Below, piece by piece: positions 7,919-14,687 of a DNA stretch of 14,687 nt; the stretch's first letter is position 1, and every line of letters starts with the position of its first letter. The notes beneath the pieces were generated by a model. It worked only from the letters and a program-made list of their open reading frames with translations. It ran no database searches and was not told the origin of the DNA. The stretch is from Acidobacteriaceae bacterium. Lineage in GTDB: Bacteria > Acidobacteriota > Terriglobia > Terriglobales > Acidobacteriaceae. The position numbers and the translations under genes are program-made. The stretch lies in assembly GCA_003166055.1 (NCBI GenBank), contig PMWR01000571.1:1-14687 (forward strand), in the 5' to 3' direction.

Positions 7919-9928
7919 CTAGACGACCCCTTCGTTGCGGACGTAGACCGAATAGCGTTCATCCATGATCAGGTTGAGCGGAATCAGGGTGTGAGTTGGA
8001 CCGTGTCCCCTGGTGCGGAACTGCAATGGGTAGCGCTCAGAGCCTTCTTTTTGTTCAAACCAAATGAGGTCTTCGGCGGACGGGGTCGGCGCAGGAGTGG
8101 ATTCAGGGTTCTGCCGATGCCAGCCCCCGAAATGCAGGTTGACGGTGGGCATGGGATATCCATCATCGGCGCCGCTCGGGCCCGAGCCATCGTAGATCAT
8201 GGAGTTTGTCAGGCCTTCGAAACCCTGGCGCACGGCCAGCACGAGCGGACCATACATTGCAGCCTGTACCTGTTTGTCATCGGGCGCCTGATCGATATGA
8301 AGCGTTAGAGGCATGTCGACGGTGACGACATCACCGGTCTTCCACGAATGATTGATTTCAAGATAGGTGGATGGGGTTGCCGTCAGATTCATCGGTTCGC
8401 CGTTGATTGCGACGGTGACACCCTTGGTGGCCCAGTAGGGCACGCGGATCTTGAGTGAAGTTGGTTTGGATGGAGCAGCGTCCATATTGAACGTGACTCT
8501 CTCTTCGTTGGGAAACCTGGTCGTCTGGCGAAGCTGCAGGCCGCGCTCTTTCCAGTCGAGTCTGGAAGGGATGAAGAGATTCACGTAGACAGATGATTCA
8601 TCGTGGAAGTAGATCGAGTCGTTGAGCTTGGCGTACTCTTCCGAGCCGGTTCCAGTGCAGCACCAGAAGGCATCGAACTGCGTGCCAAAGGTCTTGAAGA
8701 GACCCGGACGCAAGGGGACGTAGTACATCAACATGCCATTGCGGTCTTGTGTGCCGTAGCGGACGTTGATCAACATGCGCTCGTAGTAGTCGAAGTGACT
8801 TGCATCGGGTTGCTGTCCGAATAGATGGCGTGTGAGCTTCATCATGTTGTAGGAGCAGCAGCACTCTTCGGCCGCCGGTCCGAGTTCACTGGCGATGGCG
8901 TCTGGTGCGTGCCATAATTCTCCATTGCTGGTGCCGCCGGTGCAGTAGGTGTGGTGATCCTTCACGATGCGATAGAAATTCTGAGCAATATCCAGGTAGC
9001 GCTTGTCGCCGGTGAGTTCGTAACCGCGAATCGCACCAATCATTTTGGGGATGTTGGTGTTGGCGTGGTTGCCCGCGAGCATGTCCTGATTGGCTGCGAG
9101 GGGATCGAATATTTTCTTGTGCTCGAATCGGTAGGCCAGGTCTTTGTATTTGTCGTTCCCCGTGATGGCGTAGAGGTTGAAAGATGCCTCGTTCATGCCT
9201 CCATGCTCGGTGAGCAGAACGCGCTGCCAGTCGTCAGCAGCGAAAGATTTGGAGTATGTGTCAGCCCAGTCGGCCATTTTAAGAGCGACTTCGAGAGCCT
9301 GCTTGTTGCCGGTGTGCTCATGCATGTCGATCATGCCGGCCAGGATTTTGTGGTAGGTGTAGAAGGGCGCCCAGACCCTTTGATGGGCGCGCAGTTTATC
9401 GTAAAACGTAGCCGGGTACGCGCCGAGATATCCGTCCTTTGCCTGGCATTCAGCGAGAATAGCTACGAGGGTGTTGCCCTTCGCGAGGATGGTTTCATCG
9501 CCCGTGCTTGCGTGGAGCAGGGCGCAGGATGAGAGGTAGTGGCCGACGTAGTGACCACGCAGTTCGCAATCGGGCGCTTCCCATCCACCGAGTGGATCGG
9601 CGTCGGTGGGAATGCCGGCCGTAACACGGAAGTTATACGCCAGGCGCTCGTTCGGGAGGGAGTAGAGGTAACTCCGATCAAGTTCCATCATGTCCTTCCA
9701 GAAGCTGGGCAGGAGACGAACTTCGGTCATAGAAAACGGGTCGGCCTTCCATTTAACCTTGGCCACGGATGCATGCGTCAGGGAAGCGTTGGCCGTATCA
9801 ATGTCAGAGGCGAGTTTGGGGCCAGCGTTTGTTGTGGAGAGAGCCTGGGCTTTCTGAGGCAGAAGAGTTGAAGCGCCGGCAGCGACGGCGCCGCCGAGAA
9901 AATATCTGCGTGTGAGTTTCGAATCCAT
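7919..9928 (-). CDS. GH127 family beta-L-arabinofuranosidase (DUF1680), Tat-exported
   Basis: A 669-residue glycoside hydrolase with an (alpha/alpha)6 barrel followed by beta-domains. GH127 enzymes remove beta-L-arabinofuranose, including that linked to hydroxyproline in plant extensins, using a zinc-bound cysteine nucleophile. The expected ligands are visible: Glu355 and Cys357 in AEECCCSYNMMKL, and the pair Cys423-Cys424 in AFWCCTGTGSEEYAKL, Cys423 being the likely nucleophile. Other family stretches are GHYVGHYLSSCALLHASTGD (125-144) and YHKILAGMIDMH (192-203). The N-terminus KLTRRYFLGGAVAAGA (4-19) is a twin-arginine signal, so the enzyme is predicted to be exported folded. GAGGGAG lies just before the ATG. 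Its gene is downstream of GH43 (103-base gap) and upstream of the hydroxyproline operon on the same strand. A few GH127 members act on other rare sugars such as aceric acid, so the exact linkage is uncertain. Confidence 0.9.
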   Translation of the reverse strand: MDSKLTRRYFLGGAVAAGASTLLPQKAQALSTTNAGPKLASDIDTANASLTHASVAKVKWKADPFSMTEVRLLPSFWKDMMELDRSYLYSLPNERLAYNFRVTAGIPTDADPLGGWEAPDCELRGHYVGHYLSSCALLHASTGDETILAKGNTLVAILAECQAKDGYLGAYPATFYDKLRAHQRVWAPFYTYHKILAGMIDMHEHTGNKQALEVALKMADWADTYSKSFAADDWQRVLLTEHGGMNEASFNLYAITGNDKYKDLAYRFEHKKIFDPLAANQDMLAGNHANTNIPKMIGAIRGYELTGDKRYLDIAQNFYRIVKDHHTYCTGGTSNGELWHAPDAIASELGPAAEECCCSYNMMKLTRHLFGQQPDASHFDYYERMLINVRYGTQDRNGMLMYYVPLRPGLFKTFGTQFDAFWCCTGTGSEEYAKLNDSIYFHDESSVYVNLFIPSRLDWKERGLQLRQTTRFPNEERVTFNMDAAPSKPTSLKIRVPYWATKGVTVAINGEPMNLTATPSTYLEINHSWKTGDVVTVDMPLTLHIDQAPDDKQVQAAMYGPLVLAVRQGFEGLTNSMIYDGSGPSGADDGYPMPTVNLHFGGWHRQNPESTPAPTPSAEDLIWFEQKEGSERYPLQFRTRGHGPTHTLIPLNLIMDERYSVYVRNEGVV

Positions 9929-10031
9929 ACTCCCTCATTTCATAACCAATTCGTTTGTTTCGCCTGATAACCGTCTGAGCCTTAACTTTGACCGAAGAGT
10001 ACACCTGGTATGCACGCACTGCGCGTTGAGA
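9929..10031 (-). other. GH43-GH127 intergenic gap
   Basis: These 103 bases separate two genes on the same strand. The GH127 ribosome site GAGGGAG abuts its start. No convincing terminator after GH43 and no well-formed -35/-10 pair was found, so the two glycosidase genes may share a transcript, but a separate GH127 promoter cannot be excluded. Confidence 0.3.
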
Positions 10032-11618
10032 TCAATTTGCCGGGCATTGCAAATTCGCTCCGTTCGCTGGCGTCAACTTTTGCAGTGCGGAGGGTGAAAC
10101 GATCGCTGGAGCAAGTGTCTCCCATTCCTGAACCGCGACGGCGGCATATTTCTGTCCATCGCCGGATGCGTCAAAGACTGCACGAAGGCAGCGCGTCGTG
10201 ACGCGGTCGAACTTCACGTCGACAAAGGAACCAATCGTGGTTGGATAGCCGCTCGGGTTCGTTACTGGAATCCATTTGTCACCGCTGAAATATTCGAGGC
10301 GCCAGGCTGCGGGTGGTGCGACGCCTTCATTCGCACCTTGACGATGATCGCTCCAAAACATAATGCGCGAGCCGTCAAGTGTGACTGGCTTAGCCCATTC
10401 ATATTGAATCCATTGGTTGGGCGGGTTGTGTAGAGTCCAACTGGCCCACATGTCCGGGGGCAGCGGGTTCTCGCGGACGATGCCATCGTTGAGAGCCTTG
10501 ATCCAATACTGGACCGGAATCGGCTCGTCGGATGCAGTCGCGTGCGCCACCAGGGCGATGTTGCGGGTCGGAGGTGGAGGCGGAGTAGGCTCATGCGTCT
10601 GTTTCACCTTAAGGATTCGTGCGGGTGAGACGCTATCGTCCCATTGCATGATGTCGAGCGCAACGCTGCGGCGGAAGTGGCCCCCGCCTTTCGCATCTGC
10701 GGTGTGATAAATGAGGTACCACTTGCCTTTGAACTCGATCGCGCCAGGATGCGACGTGGTTGATGAGACAGGATCAAGGATCACGCCATGATAGGTCCAG
10801 GGTCCGAGCGCCGAGTTCGATGTTCCGTATGCGATGCAGGCATGGTAGACCGCGGGCGTACAAGGCGAATTGGGGCCGGCCTGGTTGTCGGCGTAGATCA
10901 TGTAATACGTATCATTGCGGCGAAAGAGCCAGGGCGCTTCGAAGAACCCGGTGAGGGTGTTGACGCGGACCACCTTGCCCTTGGGCGTAACCATGTCGGG
11001 TTCGAGTTCGACGCCAAGCAGCCTGCCGAATGTGCCCCAGTATAGATACACGCGCCCGTCCCTATCGACGTAGGCGGTTGGGTCGATGTTCTGAATGTTG
11101 TTGGGATCAGGGAGCGACTGGGAGACGATCGGCCCGCTCGGGTGCGCGTCCTTCCACGGTCCCAGGGGACTGTCGGACACGGCCACGCCAATCACGAAAG
11201 GGTCAGAATGTTCCCGCTTGCCCTCCTCAACCGGAGCGTACAGGTAAAAGCGCTTATCAGGTCCCTGAACGATTTGGCCGGCGTAGGCATGTCCCGGCTT
11301 CGACCATGCAAACACAGTTTCGGGGCGCAGGATTCCCGGGTAATGGAGCCAAGTGTGTGATGCAACATCTTTGGTCGCAAATATTTGCCACTCGTTCATG
11401 ATGAAGTCGTTGACATTGGATGGGGCCTCGTCGCGTCCGGCGAGGATGTAAAGCGTGTCACCAACGACCAGGGGGGCGGGATCGGTGGAGTAGTAGGAGC
11501 CGTCGGAAAGGATCGGATTTCCGGCGCTGTGGATGATGCGAGGTTTCGGTGATTGTGCAGGGATCAGCGACGCAACGAGGAGGGTGATGAAAAGGGCGAC
11601 AGTGTGTCGGTGTTCCAT
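10032..11618 (-). CDS. Secreted GH43 family glycosidase with C-terminal discoidin-like domain
   Basis: A 528-residue protein with a Sec signal peptide (hydrophobic run VALFITLLVASLIPA, residues 7-21, cleavage near AQS). Residues ~30-335 form a five-bladed propeller of GH43 type with the three catalytic acids in the expected contexts: Asp46 in YYSTDPAPLV (base), Asp179 in NIDPTAYVD (pKa modulator) and Glu227 in FFEAPWLF (acid). A Pro-rich linker PTPPPPPT (344-351) leads to a beta-rich domain (~353-500; NIALVAHATAS, WIQYEWAKPVTLDG, AVAVQEWE) resembling discoidin/F5-8C carbohydrate-binding modules. GH43 covers alpha-L-arabinofuranosidase, beta-xylosidase and arabinanase activities; I cannot assign the subfamily from memory. 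Beside GH127, an alpha-L-arabinofuranosidase acting on arabinosylated hydroxyproline is attractive but inferred. GAGG lies just before the ATG. The gene is divergent from the large exported protein gene on the plus strand. Confidence 0.87.
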   Translation of the reverse strand: MEHRHTVALFITLLVASLIPAQSPKPRIIHSAGNPILSDGSYYSTDPAPLVVGDTLYILAGRDEAPSNVNDFIMNEWQIFATKDVASHTWLHYPGILRPETVFAWSKPGHAYAGQIVQGPDKRFYLYAPVEEGKREHSDPFVIGVAVSDSPLGPWKDAHPSGPIVSQSLPDPNNIQNIDPTAYVDRDGRVYLYWGTFGRLLGVELEPDMVTPKGKVVRVNTLTGFFEAPWLFRRNDTYYMIYADNQAGPNSPCTPAVYHACIAYGTSNSALGPWTYHGVILDPVSSTTSHPGAIEFKGKWYLIYHTADAKGGGHFRRSVALDIMQWDDSVSPARILKVKQTHEPTPPPPPTRNIALVAHATASDEPIPVQYWIKALNDGIVRENPLPPDMWASWTLHNPPNQWIQYEWAKPVTLDGSRIMFWSDHRQGANEGVAPPAAWRLEYFSGDKWIPVTNPSGYPTTIGSFVDVKFDRVTTRCLRAVFDASGDGQKYAAVAVQEWETLAPAIVSPSALQKLTPANGANLQCPAN

Positions 11619-11658
11619 GATCCTCGCAATGGGGTCGAGTCGTTTTCTACCCGCGTTA

Positions 11659-11688
11659 TTTATACATTATTGTATACTGTCGCAGCAA
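11659..11688 (-). promoter_or_regulatory. Candidate GH43 promoter overlapping a perfect dyad
   Basis: On the minus strand TTGCTG (11683-11688) and TATAAA (11659-11664) are separated by 18 bases, a plausible sigma70-type promoter about 40 bases before the GH43 start. Inside it, TATACA-TTAT-TGTATA (11661-11676) is a perfect 6-bp inverted repeat that would place a bound dimer between and over the promoter elements, as for a repressor. The same dyad contains TATACT (11673-11678) on the plus strand, usable as a -10 for the divergent gene, though no -35 matches there. Binding and promoter activity are inferred. Confidence 0.4.
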
Positions 11689-11827
11689 GGGTTAACTCCA
11701 CGAGATAGCTGCCGAGCTCAAGCTGGAGGGAAGTGAGTCCCCCTCAAGATTTGTCGCACTTGTTTCGATGATTTGTTCGGTTGCGCAACGGGCGTATTTC
11801 GCTTTCCCAAACCACCGAGGTATTCCG

Positions 11828-14656
11828 ATGAAGCACTCTTTCGATTCGAGACAACGGCTAAAAGTCGCAGTGCGGTTCTCCGGCGGATCTCTTCGTCCTG
11901 TTCTTGTGCTGACACTTGCTTTGACGTTCGTTGTCTCCGCGAGCGCGCAGGCCCCGCGTGGTCCCCGGGTTTTGCCTCCAGGGCCGATGATCGATGGCGG
12001 CGAAACGACATTGAATTCCTCGGAACTCAGCGTTACAGTCCTCAAGTATTCAGGAACGGTTGCGCGCTTGTCCCCGAAGGCAGACAGAACAATTGATTAC
12101 ACTCCCGGCGACCGACTGAAGGAGCGATCCGCGGATACGTTTTACCACCTTGGCGATCTTGACCTGCGCATTCGAGCCGCGGGCGCTCAGGACTGGACGG
12201 ACGTTTCGACAGCGTTTCATCGCGCGCCGGTCAACGTTGTTGCTGCTGAAGCCGGCCGATTCAGTGGAGACGTCACCTCCAGCCTGCCGGATGGCACGCC
12301 GCTCAAGGTTGTCCGAACGTGGTCAGTCGAAAGCGGTGATCTCGTCCTGCGATTTGCCATCACGAACAATGGCGCCACGCCCCTGGAATTGGGCGGCGTC
12401 GGCATACCGATGGTGTTCAACAACATCATGAATGGGCGCTCGCTCGATCAGTCGTATAAGACCTGCTCGTTTTACGATCCTTACATCGGCGAGGATGCGG
12501 GCTATGTGCAGGTCATTCGCTTGAACGGTTTGGGACCGGTCTTGCTTGTTGTGCCGGACGGCCACACTCCCTTCGAACAATGGAAGCCGATTCTTGATCG
12601 GCGTGATCGCACATCCGGCAGGGTTCTCCTGGGCAACGATCCCACCCCGCGGGGCACCACATTTGAAGGCTCGTTCGACTGGATGGTGCACTCATCGGGA
12701 TACGCCCAGAACGAGTGGAAGGGCGTGAATGAGTGGAACCCTGGGACATCACAAACGCTCGCTCCCGGCGAAAGCGCGAGCGTCGGCGTGCGCTTCCTGG
12801 TTGCGCCCGATGTCCGCCACATTGAAGCGACTCTTACTGAACACAAGCGTCCGGTTGCGGTCGGGATCCCCGGCTACATTCTCCCGCAAGATATCAACGC
12901 GCGCCTCTTCATTCGGTACGATTCGCCAGTGCGTTCTATTGTCAGCGAACCCGCAGGTGCGGTTCTCATCCACGATGATGGCGTGAACGCAGCGGACCTG
13001 CATGCGTATACGCTACGCGGACGGCAATGGGGGCGCTTCCGCATGGTTGTCACTTACGCTGATGGGACGGTGCAGAGCATTGGCTATCGGACCATCAAGC
13101 CGGAAAGCGAAGCGATCGCCGATATGGGCCGATTCCTGTTTCACCAGCAATGGTTCGATCAGCCCAACGATCCCTTTCATCGTTCTCCGTCCATCATCAG
13201 TTATGACGACGAGGCAGGGAAGCAGGTCACCCAGGATTCGCGCGTCTGGATTGCAGGGCTGAGTGACGAGGCGGGAGCAGGGTCGTGGCTTGCGGCCGCG
13301 ATGAAGGAGTATCTAGCACCGAACCCTGAAGACATCCAGAAGCTTGAAACCTTTGTGGACGGCGTGCTCTGGGGACATCTTCAGGTGAACGAAGGCGAAC
13401 ACAAGTTCGGCGTGCACAAGAGCTTGTTCTTCTATCAACCTGCGCTTGTCCCTAACTTCACTTATGATCCTACGCTGAACTGGACCAGTTGGACGAGTTG
13501 GAACAAAGAAGGCGCCGACGACCTGGGGCGTTCATTCAACTATCCGCACGTTGTGGCAGCTTATTGGTCTCTTTATCGAACGGCGCGCAACACCACGGGG
13601 CTTGTCGTCAAACACAAATGGGATTGGTATCTGAATCAAGCTTATGAGACTTCGCTGGCCATGATTTCGCAAGCTCCCTACTACACACAATTCGGGAATA
13701 TGGAAGGCACAGTGTTCATTCGGCTATTGGAAGACTTGAAGGCCGAAGGGTGGAAGGATAAGGCTGAGAAGCTGGAGGGTGTAATGCGTGCTCGTGCGGA
13801 CCACTGGAAGACTGAGACTTATCCTTTCGGCAGCGAGATGCCATGGGACTCAACCGGACAGGAGGAAGTTTACGGCTGGACGCGGTACTTCCACTATGAC
13901 GACAAGGCGGAAGTTACTCTCAATGCCATTCTGGCATACGATCCAACCATTCCAAGCTGGGGTTACAACGGCAGCGCGAGACGCTACTGGGATTTCATCT
14001 ACGGCGGTGATCCCAAATACTCGCGTATCGAGCGCCAATTGCACCATTATGGATCAGGGATTAATGCTATTCCGCTTCTTGAGGAATATCGCGCGCATCC
14101 CAACGATCTCTATCTGCTCCGTGTCGGCTATGGCGGGGTGATGGGCCCGCTCTCAAACATTGATGAAAAGGGTTTTGCCTCGGCCGCATTTCATTCCTTT
14201 CCTGACCGGATGATGTTCGATCCGTATACCGGCGACTACGGTCCCAACTTCTTTGGACATGCGATCAATACAGGCACATTCCTTACGCATGACGATGCGA
14301 TGGGATGGATTTGCTTTGGCGGCAACGTTGAAGATCGTCACGGGTTGATCCACACGACCGTGCTTGACTCATCGCGTAATCGCTTCTTCATCGCGCCAAT
14401 TGGCCTTTGGATTACGCTCGATGCCGGACATCTCGAATCGGTCGACTTCGATCCAAAAGGAAATGTGGTGCGGCTGCACATGGCGCCGGCGACTGAGACT
14501 TCACCCACGGCTCGCATGAGACTCGCGCAGACGAGCACGAAAACAGGTGCACAGCCGTGGGCCATCTCTACGAAAACAGCGACGGATGCTGGAGCGAATG
14601 TCATCCCCTTGCACAAGGGCGAGACGGTGGTTACCTTGCAGCAAAAAGCGATGTAG
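11828..14656 (+). CDS. Large secreted protein of DUF5695 type, putative carbohydrate-active enzyme
   Basis: A 942-residue exported protein. The ATG at 11828 is preferred over 11768 because GAGG lies 8 bases before it and a signal peptide then sits near the N-terminus: basic segment, hydrophobic VLVLTLALTFVV (25-36), then SASAQA cleavage region (37-42). Residues ~55-430 are beta-rich; about 450-830 are helical with many Trp/Tyr/Asp/Glu, including WTSWTSWNKEGADDLGRSFN (552-571), a YPHVVAAYWSLYR stretch, EEVYGWTRYF and GYGGVMGPLSNI. A beta-sandwich plus helical-toroid layout is common in (alpha/alpha)6 glycosidases and lyases. The sequence resembles proteins labelled DUF5695 as I recall them; I know of no established activity. 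Catalytic residues cannot be assigned. It is divergent from GH43, sharing a 209-base promoter region, so joint regulation with the arabinofuranosidase genes is likely. That it cleaves plant glycan, perhaps arabino-oligosaccharide from glycoprotein, is inference. Confidence 0.75.
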   Translation: MKHSFDSRQRLKVAVRFSGGSLRPVLVLTLALTFVVSASAQAPRGPRVLPPGPMIDGGETTLNSSELSVTVLKYSGTVARLSPKADRTIDYTPGDRLKERSADTFYHLGDLDLRIRAAGAQDWTDVSTAFHRAPVNVVAAEAGRFSGDVTSSLPDGTPLKVVRTWSVESGDLVLRFAITNNGATPLELGGVGIPMVFNNIMNGRSLDQSYKTCSFYDPYIGEDAGYVQVIRLNGLGPVLLVVPDGHTPFEQWKPILDRRDRTSGRVLLGNDPTPRGTTFEGSFDWMVHSSGYAQNEWKGVNEWNPGTSQTLAPGESASVGVRFLVAPDVRHIEATLTEHKRPVAVGIPGYILPQDINARLFIRYDSPVRSIVSEPAGAVLIHDDGVNAADLHAYTLRGRQWGRFRMVVTYADGTVQSIGYRTIKPESEAIADMGRFLFHQQWFDQPNDPFHRSPSIISYDDEAGKQVTQDSRVWIAGLSDEAGAGSWLAAAMKEYLAPNPEDIQKLETFVDGVLWGHLQVNEGEHKFGVHKSLFFYQPALVPNFTYDPTLNWTSWTSWNKEGADDLGRSFNYPHVVAAYWSLYRTARNTTGLVVKHKWDWYLNQAYETSLAMISQAPYYTQFGNMEGTVFIRLLEDLKAEGWKDKAEKLEGVMRARADHWKTETYPFGSEMPWDSTGQEEVYGWTRYFHYDDKAEVTLNAILAYDPTIPSWGYNGSARRYWDFIYGGDPKYSRIERQLHHYGSGINAIPLLEEYRAHPNDLYLLRVGYGGVMGPLSNIDEKGFASAAFHSFPDRMMFDPYTGDYGPNFFGHAINTGTFLTHDDAMGWICFGGNVEDRHGLIHTTVLDSSRNRFFIAPIGLWITLDAGHLESVDFDPKGNVVRLHMAPATETSPTARMRLAQTSTKTGAQPWAISTKTATDAGANVIPLHKGETVVTLQQKAM

Positions 14657-14687
14657 TCGTTTGCGCTAGAGCTTGTGGAGGTTCACG

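Noticed and set aside
8951..9532. 193-codon plus-strand frame opposite GH127
   Set aside because: Antisense shadow of a conserved glycosidase gene, with no recognisable domain or own context.
11692..12045. 117-codon minus-strand frame in the divergent promoter region
   Set aside because: It overlaps the signal-peptide coding end of the plus-strand exported protein gene and has no recognisable features; the promoter reading of the region is better supported.
1..14687. Insertion sequences, CRISPR arrays, tRNA or rRNA genes
   Set aside because: No transposase-like frame, terminal inverted repeats, regularly spaced repeats or recognisable RNA gene were seen on either strand.

Overview
The window reads like accessory, carbon-scavenging DNA from a soil Acidobacteriota (Terriglobia/Acidobacteriaceae type). 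This rests on the first gene, a TonB-dependent transporter of the very large Oar/carboxypeptidase-regulatory-like kind abundant in that group, on moderately high GC, and on several large exported glycosidases clustered with a catabolic operon. The taxonomic call is inference from protein style, not from a marker gene.

Layout. (1) 1-1826 (+): C-terminal ~608 residues of a TonB-dependent outer-membrane receptor, cut by the left edge. (2) 1827-2178: a 352-base gap with a hairpin, a perfect dyad and a doubtful 45-codon small ORF. (3) 2188-2931 (+): GntR/FCD-family regulator. (4) 2991-7759 (-), convergent with the regulator: a four-gene operon whose first three genes overlap by ATGA. In transcription order it encodes a 4-hydroxyproline epimerase, an FAD-dependent D-hydroxyproline dehydrogenase, a DHDPS-fold deaminase for 1-pyrroline-4-hydroxy-2-carboxylate, and 2-oxoglutarate semialdehyde dehydrogenase. 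This is the complete bacterial route from trans-4-hydroxy-L-proline to 2-oxoglutarate. (5) 7919-9928 (-): Tat-exported GH127 beta-L-arabinofuranosidase. (6) 10032-11618 (-): secreted GH43 with a C-terminal discoidin-like region. (7) 11619-11827: divergent promoter region with a perfect TATACA-TTAT-TGTATA dyad. (8) 11828-14656 (+): a secreted 942-residue protein resembling the uncharacterised DUF5695 family, possibly a third glycosidase.

How the genes may work together. Free hydroxyproline in soil comes largely from plant hydroxyproline-rich glycoproteins (extensins), in which Hyp carries short L-arabinofuranose chains whose inner linkages are beta. GH127 is the family that cleaves such beta-L-Araf residues, including the one on Hyp, and a GH43 enzyme removes the terminal alpha-L-Araf in the Bifidobacterium longum system. 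Finding GH127, GH43 and an unknown large exported protein beside a full Hyp-to-2-oxoglutarate operon, a TonB receptor and a GntR regulator suggests one locus that both deglycosylates and catabolises plant hydroxyproline-rich glycoprotein. That linkage is the main result; it is inference from gene content. No hydroxyproline permease, peptidase, L-arabinose catabolic gene, mobile element, tRNA, rRNA or CRISPR was seen.
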